Source: Pseudomonadota bacterium
Lineage (GTDB): Bacteria; Pseudomonadota; Alphaproteobacteria; Rhizobiales; Hyphomicrobiaceae
NCBI GenBank assembly: GCA_023428365.1
Contig: JAEYYQ010000642.1
Location: 1 to 7,444, forward strand
Reading direction: 5' to 3'
Length of the DNA: 7,444 nucleotides
Below, one piece after another: positions 1 through 6,734 of this stretch. Each line of letters begins with the position of its first letter. Within the stretch, counting starts at the first letter, position 1. Under the pieces are notes generated by a model. The model did not search any database, had not been told where the DNA came from, and worked only from the letters and a program-made list of their open reading frames with translations. The position numbers and the translations under genes were made by a program.

Positions 1-536
1 TTTTCATCCAGTCCTTCGATCAGAATTAATCCTTCAATGGATGAATCGTTCTGACGTAGCTGTTTTTCGGCTGTTCGAATGGATGTCCTTGGGTTGTCTG
101 TCTCAAGGAGACGCACTGCTGCTATCCGATCCATGGTGATCAGGTTATCCAGCGTGTCGAAGGCTTCGGTTGCAGCAGCTTCGCGGAGCAGAAGGGAAGC
201 GACAAATCCGCCTTGCCCGATGCCTCTCGAAGCCGTGCAACGGCCACCGCCGCGTGTAAAATTACCCAGGATCGGCATGATGCGCTGCGACCACGGTGTC
301 GGTGAGTTGAGGCGGGCAAGATAGTCCGCACTTGCCATCACTTCGGGCTGCTCCAGTTCGTACAGGATGAAATAGCGCCGGACATCAGTCGTTACAGCGC
401 GGAACACACGCACCGCGAGAAAACCCGGGATGCTGACGCGCTCTGTCGTGTGCTCGCGGGTCAGCCAGTGAAGGTAGTCCGTTTCCTGATCGGGTTGAAC
501 GTCGCTCCAGATGGCAAGAAATCCATTACCGTGCAT
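1..536 (-). CDS. Dimeric alpha/beta-barrel protein, DUF4286/EthD-like, 3' end cut by window edge
   Basis: This frame is open for 178 codons from an ATG at 536-534 to the left edge, so the C-terminus is missing. An AAGGA stretch at 548-544, eight bases before the ATG, supports this start. Residues 5-92 look like a small ferredoxin-like fold: a strand (GFLAIWSDV), a helix containing WLTREHTTERV (W24, H29, R33), then IPGFLAVRVFRA and a strand RRYFILYEL. This order, with an acidic-His-Arg helix before IPGF, is typical of the dimeric alpha/beta-barrel proteins annotated as DUF4286 or EthD-like. Residues from about 105 onward may be a second, weaker copy of the fold. Members are often accessory proteins in catabolic clusters, and their reaction is mostly unknown. 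The gene lies 64 bases downstream of the flavoprotein gene on the same strand and is probably in the same operon. The family call is from remembered patterns. I would not assign an activity. Confidence 0.75.
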   Translation of the reverse strand, partial: MHGNGFLAIWSDVQPDQETDYLHWLTREHTTERVSIPGFLAVRVFRAVTTDVRRYFILYELEQPEVMASADYLARLNSPTPWSQRIMPILGNFTRGGGRCTASRGIGQGGFVASLLLREAAATEAFDTLDNLITMDRIAAVRLLETDNPRTSIRTAEKQLRQNDSSIEGLILIEGLDE

Positions 537-600
537 GTGCGTTTCCTTTGTCTATTGATTATGGGCGTGCCAGTCTGTTGATCGCTTGTGCGCGGATCGG

Positions 601-2301
601 TCATTTGACCGTTCGATCGTCGCGGTTGCCCATGGCATGCCGCGCGGCGAGATACCCGAAGGTCATAGCAGGACCCAATGTCACGCCGGGGCCAGGGTAT
701 ACGCCGCGCATAATCGAATCCATGTCGTTGCCGCAGGCGTAGAGGCCTTGGACAATCGATCCGTCCTTACGCACGACCTGCGCCGCAGTATTGGTGACAA
801 GGCCACAACTCGCACCAAGATCGCCCGGGTAAATTCTGACGGCATAGAACGGTGGTGAGGTTACTGGTCCAATGCAGGGATTGGGCGTGTGTGCGCCGTC
901 ACCAAGATTGCGCTGGTAGGCGTCACCGCCCTTGTGGAAGTCCTCATCCACCCCTGTGAGGGCGAAGCGGTTATGGCGCGCCACGGTTGCTCTGAGCCGT
1001 TGGCAGGACAGCTTAAGTTTGGCCGCCAAATCCTCAATCGTATTCGCACGGATTAAATAGCCGTCGGCAATAGCTGCTTTCAGATTCAACTTCCGTGGCC
1101 GAACCATGCCGATGCCATACTTCGTAATGAAGGCATCATCACAAATGAGATGGCATGCGGATTTCGCGCGCCCTTCCAATTCGTGGAACATCGCCTCGAC
1201 AAATAAATGATAGCTGGTGGCCTCATTCACAAAACGATCTCCACCAGGATTGACAGCAATCAGCCCCGGCTTTCCGCGGTCGAGCACAAGATGGGGAAAT
1301 GCCGCCTCGGAACCATCTCGGCGCCTGCGTAAAGAGACTGGAGCGCCAAAGCTGTTGCGTGCGTGGTTCGTACCCAAATCGCCACCTGCAGATTGGCCGA
1401 GAACGATACCATCGCCGGTCGCACTCTCAACGATTGGGGAGTTCGCGCATAACGAAGGTGGCATAAGTTCCGCACGCAGTGTTGGATGGCGCGAGAACCC
1501 GCCAGTCGCCAGAACGACGCCGCGACGGCAGCGTATTTCGCTCTCCCCTTCCGGCGTGCGGATGACGACTCCGGCAACGCGGTCGCGATCTTTGAGCAAC
1601 GAGCAGGCCTCGGCCGAGGTTTGAACAGGCACATGTTTTTGCAACAGGGAGTAGTACAGGCGGCCCACGAGCGCATTGCCCATGACAAGACGCGCGCCTC
1701 TGCCGTGTCGTATCCTGTCCATCGCAAAACGCGATAACAAAGTCGCGGAGTGGCGCGTCGAAACCCACGATTTGCTAGCATTGAGTAGGTGACCGATATC
1801 GGTTCGATCGACCATCATGCCGCCAAACAGTGTGAATTCCGGCAAGGGCATCCGGACTTTTCGGAGTTGCGCACCCAGGATGGAACCGTCGAACGGCAGG
1901 GGCTCCAGCGCACGACCGCTGAGTGTCGCCCCGTCGAGCATAGCCAGATAGTCCGGATGATGTGTGTAGGCGCGGAAAGCGACCGAGGAGCGTTCCTGGA
2001 GGAAATCGATCATTTCCGGACCTGCGCTCAGGAAAGCATCGATCATCTCCCGTCTCATCCGGGGACCTAATGCTTGGCTGAGATAGGTCCATGTACGTGC
2101 AATGCTGTCATCGGGCTGATCATGTCGCGTATTCGGAATCCAGACGGACCCCGCGGATCTCGCAGTCGTCCCGCCGACGTAAGGAGATTTCTCGACAACG
2201 CCGACATCGAGACCATGAAGTGCGGCAGTGAGTGCCGCCGTTAGCCCGGCTGCGCCGCTGCCGATGACAAGCAGATCGATCTCTTGCGGCGCTCGTGTCA
2301 T
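601..2301 (-). CDS. FAD-dependent oxidoreductase, 3-ketosteroid dehydrogenase / fumarate reductase flavoprotein type
   Basis: The 566-residue soluble flavoprotein starts directly with a Rossmann segment: LLVIGSGAAGL at 10-20, with E37 placed to bind the ribose of FAD. Further FAD-family motifs are GGTTARSAG (43-51), VVLATGGFSRH (262-272), TGDGI (295-299), NPGGDRFVNE (351-360), PGDLGASCG (492-500), GLYACGND (519-526) and YPGPGVTLGPAMTFGYLAA (535-553). The C-terminal YPGPG matches the Tyr/Gly pair that holds the ketone in 3-ketosteroid delta1-dehydrogenases, and Y364 sits about where their proton-abstracting Tyr lies. The likely chemistry is transfer of hydrogens between FAD and a carbon-carbon bond next to a carbonyl; direction and substrate are unknown. 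The neighbours, a TRAP transporter and an AroQ-like dehydratase, argue for a small cyclic acid rather than a steroid. It follows the regulator gene by 31 bases. The ribosome site is weak: AAAGG about 13 bases from the ATG. Many such proteins carry over-precise 'steroid' names. Confidence 0.9.
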   Translation of the reverse strand: MTRAPQEIDLLVIGSGAAGLTAALTAALHGLDVGVVEKSPYVGGTTARSAGSVWIPNTRHDQPDDSIARTWTYLSQALGPRMRREMIDAFLSAGPEMIDFLQERSSVAFRAYTHHPDYLAMLDGATLSGRALEPLPFDGSILGAQLRKVRMPLPEFTLFGGMMVDRTDIGHLLNASKSWVSTRHSATLLSRFAMDRIRHGRGARLVMGNALVGRLYYSLLQKHVPVQTSAEACSLLKDRDRVAGVVIRTPEGESEIRCRRGVVLATGGFSRHPTLRAELMPPSLCANSPIVESATGDGIVLGQSAGGDLGTNHARNSFGAPVSLRRRRDGSEAAFPHLVLDRGKPGLIAVNPGGDRFVNEATSYHLFVEAMFHELEGRAKSACHLICDDAFITKYGIGMVRPRKLNLKAAIADGYLIRANTIEDLAAKLKLSCQRLRATVARHNRFALTGVDEDFHKGGDAYQRNLGDGAHTPNPCIGPVTSPPFYAVRIYPGDLGASCGLVTNTAAQVVRKDGSIVQGLYACGNDMDSIMRGVYPGPGVTLGPAMTFGYLAARHAMGNRDDRTVK

Positions 2302-2332
2302 GGCTGGATCGTGGCCTTTCGCGACAAGGCGG

Positions 2333-3004
2333 TCAGCGCAAACTGCCGGCCGCTAGCGCATTCTCAACACAGCCGTTGATGTGCGTCGTGAGAACTGCTT
2401 TGGCGCGCGCTGCGTCGCGCTTGAGGGCATAATCCAACAGCTGCTGATGCTGTCGCGGAACGACTTCGCCCCGAAAACTGAGGGCGAGCACGAGATAACG
2501 GAAATACTTATCGAATACGGCAGCGTGCGCCTGCATCAATGCGCGAGATCCGCAACTTGAAATGAGCGCCTGATGAAACTCACTATCGTACTGTTTCCAC
2601 AGCACGTGATTGGCGTTCTTGGAAGACATGACGCGTTCCGTCGCAGCTAATTTGTGATGAGCCGAGACCACGCGCCCTTCCCATTCGACGTCGCCACGCG
2701 AGAAAGACGCCATCATCGCATGCGACTCCAGGAGCAAGCGTAACTCTGCGAGTTCCTTCAGATCGTCCGCCGATACCGGCGCGACCTCGAAACCCTTTTT
2801 TCCTTCCGCGACGACCAATCCGTCGGACGACAATCGGCACAGAATCTCCCGCAACGTGCTGATGCTAACGCCGTAATACTCTTTGAGCGCTTCAAGCCTC
2901 AGCTTCTGGGCTGGCCGGAGCTTGCCGAAAATGATGTCGCTGCGGATGCGCCGATAGGCGTCATCGCTGATGGTCTCAGGGGCTTCAACTCGATCAAGCA
3001 CCAC
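2333..3004 (-). CDS. GntR-family transcription regulator, FadR/FCD subfamily
   Basis: The 223-residue protein has an N-terminal winged helix (about residues 12-76) with the GntR pattern: AYRRIRSDIIFGKLRPAQ, then LKEYYGVSISTLREILCRLSSDGLV. A C-terminal all-helical FCD ligand domain follows (about 82-212). The FCD metal and ligand site is visible as D140 and H144 (YDSEFH), H186 (RQHQQLLDY) and H208 (TTHI), so a metal-assisted carboxylate effector is likely. The start is a GTG at 3004. A second in-frame GTG at 3001 sits at a better distance (7 bases) from GGAG, and an in-frame TGA at 3022-3020 rules out a much longer protein. It is transcribed away from the TRAP operon and leads the flavoprotein operon, so it probably represses both arms, and its own gene, from the shared intergenic region. 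Most FCD regulators are repressors released by the pathway substrate or an intermediate; that role is inferred here. Confidence 0.93.
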   Translation of the reverse strand: MVLDRVEAPETISDDAYRRIRSDIIFGKLRPAQKLRLEALKEYYGVSISTLREILCRLSSDGLVVAEGKKGFEVAPVSADDLKELAELRLLLESHAMMASFSRGDVEWEGRVVSAHHKLAATERVMSSKNANHVLWKQYDSEFHQALISSCGSRALMQAHAAVFDKYFRYLVLALSFRGEVVPRQHQQLLDYALKRDAARAKAVLTTHINGCVENALAAGSLR

Positions 3005-3096
3005 ACTGCTCCAAAGCGTTCACGATCCTGCGCCTATGCGGTTCGCACACGTCGTAAACAAACGCAACCTTGGCTCCAAGAAACAGATAATACCTT

Positions 3097-3111
3097 TATC
3101 ATCATATGATA
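3097..3111. promoter_or_regulatory. Putative operator for the GntR/FCD regulator (15-bp perfect inverted repeat)
   Basis: The sequence is TATCAT-CAT-ATGATA, with two perfect 6-base arms around a 3-base centre. It overlaps a perfect 10-base palindrome, ATCATATGAT, at 3101-3110. The size and symmetry suit a dimeric winged-helix protein, and it lies in the AT-rich core between the regulator gene and the operon it probably controls. Binding by this regulator is inferred from position only. Confidence 0.5.
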
Positions 3112-3125
3112 CACCAATTATACGT

Positions 3126-3142
3126 TGACGTCCAAGGCGTCA
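3126..3142. promoter_or_regulatory. Second dyad, TGACG-N7-CGTCA, of unknown role
   Basis: A 5-base inverted repeat, TGACG then seven bases then CGTCA, overlaps the possible -35 element TTGACG (3125-3130) of the TRAP operon. A protein bound here would block or aid RNA polymerase. The arms are short enough to occur by chance. Confidence 0.25.
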
Positions 3143-3226
3143 CATGCTGTATCGAGCGCTAAGAAAACGTCTGACGGGCGCGGCCGAAGTCGCTGCACCT
3201 AGAAAATTCGGACGACGAAAACGGTT

Positions 3227-3231
3227 GGAGG
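3227..3231 (+). promoter_or_regulatory. Strong ribosome binding site of dctP
   Basis: A GGAGG lies eight bases before the ATG at 3240. It decides the start. The same frame is open back to an ATG at 3144, but the 32 extra residues would place a basic stretch ahead of a normal Tat signal peptide, and that ATG has no comparable site. Confidence 0.8.
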
Positions 3232-3239
3232 AAACGTCC

Positions 3240-4223
3240 ATGACACTTGATCGCCGTATGGTGTTGGCGGGTGGCGCAACCGCGTTCGCGCTCGGCGCTG
3301 CCGGAATTGCGCAAGCCCAAACAAAGCCGAAACTCCGGTTCAGCTCCGCATTTACAGAGACCGATCTTCGCACCGAGGGCTACAAGGCGCTTGCGGCTGC
3401 GATGAAGGACGATTTCGATTTCGAGCCATACTATGGCAACACGCTGTTCAAGCAGGGTACGGAACTCGTTGCCTTGCAGCGTGAAAACCTGGAGCTCTGC
3501 AATCTCGCTCCGGCCGACATTTCCAAGCAGATCCCGGCTTGGTCGCTCATGACTTCCGCGTATTTGTTTCGCGATTACGCCCATCTCAAGAAAACGTTCA
3601 AGAGCGACATCGGGCAGGAGTTCATCAAGATCGCCCGAGACCAACTCGGAGTCGAGATGATCTGCCCAGTGTACTTCGGTGCGCGACAGGTCAATCTCAA
3701 GCCATCTAAGAAGATCACCACGCCAGCCGACCTCGCCGGCATCAAGCTTCGCATGCCGCCTGGTGAGTTCTGGCAGTTTCTTGGCGAGTCGCTCGGCGCA
3801 AATCCGACGCCGGTTGCCTACGCGGAACTCTACACATCGCTGCAGTCAGGTGCCGTCGACGGCCAGGACAATCCATTGGTCGCTGGGCGCACGATGAAGT
3901 TCTACGAGGTGACCACACAGTTTGTCCTGACAAGCCACGTGATCGGCTACGACATGCTGACGGTGTCGAAGAAAACGTGGGAGAAGCTGGGGCCGGCCAC
4001 GCAGGCGAAACTACGTGCGGAAGCCGACAGGGTATTCGACGAGAACGCGGCGAAGTTCGACGCCCAGGCCGCGGAGGCGATTGAATTCTTCAAGAAGGAA
4101 GGCAAACAGGTCTACACCCCAGATCAGGATGCGTTCCGTGCTTTCGCCCAAAAGCGCTACGTCGAAAGGTACGGCAAGGACTGGCCCGCCGGAGCGATTG
4201 AGAAGATAAACGCGATCAAATAG
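3240..4223 (+). CDS. dctP: TRAP transporter substrate-binding protein, DctP type
   Basis: This is the periplasmic solute receptor that captures the substrate and delivers it to the DctQ-DctM permease. The 327-residue length is normal for the family. The N-terminus is a Tat-like signal: D4-R5-R6-M7-V8-L9, a hydrophobic run to about residue 23, and a likely cut after AQA (26/27). Family hallmarks include the early KLRFSSAF strand, GARQVNL with R149, and GIKLRMPPG with R171, the position that in DctP proteins usually forms the salt bridge to the substrate carboxylate. The signature YTSLQSGAVDGQDNP (198-212) is also present. A carboxylic acid substrate is therefore likely, though its identity cannot be read from sequence. 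The GGAGG site supports the start at 3240 rather than the upstream in-frame ATG at 3144. It is first in the operon and followed by an 82-base gap holding a hairpin, in keeping with the high level needed for a binding protein. Confidence 0.93.
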   Translation: MTLDRRMVLAGGATAFALGAAGIAQAQTKPKLRFSSAFTETDLRTEGYKALAAAMKDDFDFEPYYGNTLFKQGTELVALQRENLELCNLAPADISKQIPAWSLMTSAYLFRDYAHLKKTFKSDIGQEFIKIARDQLGVEMICPVYFGARQVNLKPSKKITTPADLAGIKLRMPPGEFWQFLGESLGANPTPVAYAELYTSLQSGAVDGQDNPLVAGRTMKFYEVTTQFVLTSHVIGYDMLTVSKKTWEKLGPATQAKLRAEADRVFDENAAKFDAQAAEAIEFFKKEGKQVYTPDQDAFRAFAQKRYVERYGKDWPAGAIEKINAIK

Positions 4224-4239
4224 ATCGCACCAACGTCGT

Positions 4240-4271
4240 GGAGAGGCTCGGGCGATGCGTCCGGTCTCTCC
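4240..4271 (+). promoter_or_regulatory. Stem-loop between dctP and dctQ
   Basis: GGAGAG (4240-4245) pairs with CTCTCC (4266-4271). An inner CGGGC/GTCCG stem (4249-4253 with 4259-4263) around a 5-base loop can extend it. No T-run follows, so it is probably not an efficient intrinsic terminator. Hairpins in this position often protect the mRNA of the abundant binding protein from 3' decay and lower permease expression. That role is inferred. Confidence 0.5.
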
Positions 4272-4304
4272 ATCTTCAACGCTCACGCATTGTTAGGGGC
4301 AGTG

Positions 4305-4829
4305 ATGGCGCCGGAACAACGGTTGCGGGTCGTTGCAATAGGACACTGGCTGCGCCGGCGGGCGGAGAATATTTCCGCTCTTTTGCTCGTGGTTATGTTT
4401 CTGTCATTCATGCTTCAGATCGTGATGCGCTATGTGTTCAACTATCCCCTCGGATGGACAGATGAGCTGAGCCTGCTGTGCTGGATTTGGTGCACATTGT
4501 GGGGAGCCGCTTTTGTTCTACGCGAGCGGGACGAAGTCAGGTTGGACATCATCTATAGCGCGTCGAACGAAAAAGCGCGGTGCATCTATACGATTATAAC
4601 CGGGGTCTCCATCATCGCATTATTCGCCATCGCGCTGCCCGCAGTCATCGCTTACGTGACATTCCTGAAGGTGGAACGCTCGGCATATCTCGGCATACGT
4701 CTCGATTACCTCTACTCGATCTATGTCATTTTTTCTGTCGGCGTCATCGTTCGATATGGCGCTCTCACGTGGCGAGCATTTCGCGGCCAGGCTCCTGACA
4801 TCCAAATCGGTAGCGGATCCGCACTGTGA
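4305..4829 (+). CDS. dctQ: TRAP transporter small permease, DctQ type
   Basis: The 174-residue inner-membrane protein has four predicted membrane helices: about 23-45 (ISALLLVVMFLSFMLQIVMRYVF), 54-72, 96-120 and 134-156. The first helix running into MRYVFNYPLGWTDELS is the classic DctQ signature, and RERDEVRLDI (73-82) is the usual cytoplasmic link. The protein associates with DctM to form the Na+-dependent carrier and scaffolds it. The start chosen is ATG 4305, which has AGGGG five bases upstream (4295-4299). A TTG at 4290 and a GTG at 4302 are in the same frame but less likely. Its TGA overlaps the ATG of dctM by one base (TGATG), so translation of the two membrane subunits is probably coupled. 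It is separated from dctP by a hairpin-bearing gap. Confidence 0.92.
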   Translation: MAPEQRLRVVAIGHWLRRRAENISALLLVVMFLSFMLQIVMRYVFNYPLGWTDELSLLCWIWCTLWGAAFVLRERDEVRLDIIYSASNEKARCIYTIITGVSIIALFAIALPAVIAYVTFLKVERSAYLGIRLDYLYSIYVIFSVGVIVRYGALTWRAFRGQAPDIQIGSGSAL

Positions 4830-6121
4830 TGGGTCCGTTCGCCTGGTGTCTTCTCGCCATCCTCATGCTCGGCTTGCTCGGCTTGCCGATCGGATATTCG
4901 ATGATTGTCGGATCCATCCTCTACCTGCTTCTAGCGGGGCAGGATCTCGGCACCTCTGCCGAGCAGATCCTCAACGGTCTCTATAACAGCTACGTCCTGC
5001 TCGCAGTGCCGCTGTTCCTTTTCTCGGCAGAACTCATGAACGTCAGCAGGATGACGGATCATCTGCTGCGCTTTTGCGATATGCTCGTCGGCCGGTTTCG
5101 CGGTGGACTTGGGCACATCAATATTGTCCAAAGCATCATTTTTGCGGGCATGTCCGGTTCTGCAATCGCCGATATGGCAGGGACTGGGCGCATCAGCATT
5201 CTCATGATGACGCGCAACAATCGATACACCGTGAGCTATGCGGCGGCCATAACTGCGGCCTCGGCGGTCATCGGACCAATTATCCCGCCTTCCATTCCAA
5301 TGGTGCTGTATGCACTGATCTCGGATGCGTCAGTTGGCTACCTGTTTATCGGCGGCATCATACCCGGATTATTGATGGCGCTGGCGCAGATGATCATCAA
5401 TACCATTCAAGCGCATCGACACAATTTTCCCGTCGAGCCACCAATTCCGCTTCGTGAGTGGCCATGCATCACGGCCACGGCAATGCCCGCACTTCTGATG
5501 CCTGTGATTCTTCTCGGCGGCATCTATAGCGGCATCGTCACACCGACGGAAGCGGCAGCCGTAGCGGCGGCCTACGCATTCCTGGTGGCTATCGTTTGGT
5601 ACAGAAATGTCAGCATGCAGGATACCTATCTTGCGGTGCTCAATAGCGCGCGTTCAACAGCAGCGATCGGCATGCTTATCGCTGGTGCGCTCGTTTTCAA
5701 CTACGTCGTGACGATTGAGCAGATCCCCGAGACGGTTCGCGGATTACTGTCGAGCTATGACTTCTCGGCAGCAATGTTTCTGCTATGGGTCAACGTCATT
5801 CTTTTGGTCCTGGGCTGCTTGCTGGAAGGAAGCACTATTATCCTGGTCATCCTGCCGATCTTCATTCCGACCGCGACGGCTCTTGGAATCGATCTGGTCC
5901 ACTTCGGCGTAATGGCTGTTTTCAACATCATGATCGGGTTGATTACGCCTCCGTACGGACTCCTCCTCTTTATTTCCTCCGCGATTTCTGGCGCGCCTCT
6001 GTGGTCGATCATCCGTGACACGTTTCCATTCGTGGTCGCCATGCTTGTTGCCCTGGCAATCATCACATTCGTACCCGAGACCGTCCTCTGGCTGCCGCGC
6101 ATGATGGGATACAAAGGATAG
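4829..6121 (+). CDS. dctM: TRAP transporter large permease, DctM type
   Basis: The 430-residue, strongly hydrophobic protein is the transport channel that moves substrate with Na+ ions. It has about a dozen membrane segments. Family motifs fall in the two inverted structural halves: GMSGSAIADMAGTGRI (107-121, first hairpin loop), GPIIPPSIPMVLYA (149-162), GGIYSGIVTPTEAAAVAAAYA (230-250, second half) and NIMIGLITPPYGLLLF (366-381). Size and motifs are normal and nothing looks broken. The start is the ATG at 4829, which overlaps the dctQ stop. An adjoining GTG at 4826 would add only one residue. The stop TAG at 6119-6121 shares its last base with a GTG that opens the frame of the next gene, but that gene's true start is probably 65 bases further on. 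Substrate specificity is set mainly by DctP. Confidence 0.95.
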   Translation: MGPFAWCLLAILMLGLLGLPIGYSMIVGSILYLLLAGQDLGTSAEQILNGLYNSYVLLAVPLFLFSAELMNVSRMTDHLLRFCDMLVGRFRGGLGHINIVQSIIFAGMSGSAIADMAGTGRISILMMTRNNRYTVSYAAAITAASAVIGPIIPPSIPMVLYALISDASVGYLFIGGIIPGLLMALAQMIINTIQAHRHNFPVEPPIPLREWPCITATAMPALLMPVILLGGIYSGIVTPTEAAAVAAAYAFLVAIVWYRNVSMQDTYLAVLNSARSTAAIGMLIAGALVFNYVVTIEQIPETVRGLLSSYDFSAAMFLLWVNVILLVLGCLLEGSTIILVILPIFIPTATALGIDLVHFGVMAVFNIMIGLITPPYGLLLFISSAISGAPLWSIIRDTFPFVVAMLVALAIITFVPETVLWLPRMMGYKG

Positions 6122-6186
6122 TGCTAACGGGCGCAACGTCGTCCGTAACGGCAGCGTTCCGTAGCTTTTTGATAGGTATTGGTGAC

Positions 6187-6669
6187 ATGGCCACGCGCTT
6201 GATCATCCTCAACGGCCCGAACCTCAATCTCCTCGGTGCTCGCGAACCAGAAATCTACGGACGGACAACCCTCAAGGAGATCGAAGCAGGTTGTCGGGAG
6301 TTCGCTGCTTTTGCGGGTATTACGCTCGACTTCCATCAGTCCAATCACGAGGGAGTTCTGGTAGATTGGATTCACGAGGCACGGGGCAGCGCTGACGCCC
6401 TCATCATCAATCCGGCGGGGTACTCGTTTACATCGGTGGCCTTGGTCGACGCGCTCAAGACATTCAGTGGTCCTATTATCGAGCTCCATATCAGCAACAT
6501 CCATGCGCGCGACGAGCTGCATCGTCACTCGATATTGTCCGCGAGCGTTAAGGCGGTGATCTGCGGACTGGGACCTTACGGATATATCCTTGCCATGCAA
6601 GCCGCGCTGCATGCTCTTGCAAAGCTCCCCGACGCACTGCCTTCTTGCTTCCGAAAGGCTTACGTATAG
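6187..6669 (+). CDS. aroQ: Type II 3-dehydroquinate dehydratase-like protein with altered substrate-site residues
   Basis: The 160-residue protein is slightly longer than the usual 145-150 of type II dehydroquinases, which remove water from 3-dehydroquinate as dodecamers. It aligns without gaps, over the motifs I can recall, with the M. tuberculosis enzyme. Catalytic residues are kept: N12 and R19 (ILNGPNLNLLGARE), Y24 (EIYG), N75 (INPAG), E99, H101, S103 and R108 (ELHISNIHAR). Two substrate-contact residues differ: F81 in GYSFTS replaces the His of the usual THTS, and H112 in DELHRHS replaces the Arg of EEFRRHS. It may therefore act on a related hydroxy-keto acid rather than serve aromatic amino acid synthesis. 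The ATG at 6187 is preferred because the canonical N-terminus begins there. The GTG at 6121 would add 22 atypical residues. The ribosome site is weak (GGTGAC directly before the ATG). It is last in the TRAP operon. Confidence 0.88.
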   Translation: MATRLIILNGPNLNLLGAREPEIYGRTTLKEIEAGCREFAAFAGITLDFHQSNHEGVLVDWIHEARGSADALIINPAGYSFTSVALVDALKTFSGPIIELHISNIHARDELHRHSILSASVKAVICGLGPYGYILAMQAALHALAKLPDALPSCFRKAYV

Positions 6670-6734
6670 CATCGCAAAACATGACCGAGCTCTCGATGAG
6701 TTAGGCTTCGCACTTCCTCGTCGACCGCAGGTCG

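Larger units (their letters stand above)
3005..3239. promoter_or_regulatory. Divergent control region between the regulator operon and the TRAP operon
   Basis: This 235-base stretch separates the leftward regulator gene from the rightward dctP start. Its centre (about 3080-3125) is clearly AT-rich within GC-rich surroundings, as expected for back-to-back promoters. It contains a perfect inverted repeat (3097-3111), a second dyad (3126-3142), a TTGACG at 3125-3130 that could be a -35 element for dctP (the matching -10 about 17 bases on, TGTATC, is poor), and on the minus strand a perfect TATAAT at 3122-3117 without a good -35. I cannot fix a transcription start for either direction. If the TTGACG element is used, transcription starts near 3160 and leaves a leader of about 80 bases before dctP. 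Confidence 0.6.

Noticed and set aside
1260..1781. 173-codon minus-strand frame inside the flavoprotein gene
   Set aside because: It lies on the same strand but in another frame of a gene whose translation carries FAD motifs throughout, so it is a shadow frame. No frameshift is needed to explain the flavoprotein.
3144..3239. N-terminal extension of dctP from ATG 3144
   Set aside because: The GGAGG site and normal Tat signal at 3240 favour the downstream start. The extension would bury the signal peptide behind 32 basic residues and overlap the likely promoter.
3159..3644. 161-codon minus-strand frame opposite dctP
   Set aside because: It is a shadow of dctP codons in GC-rich DNA and has no motif or ribosome site of note.
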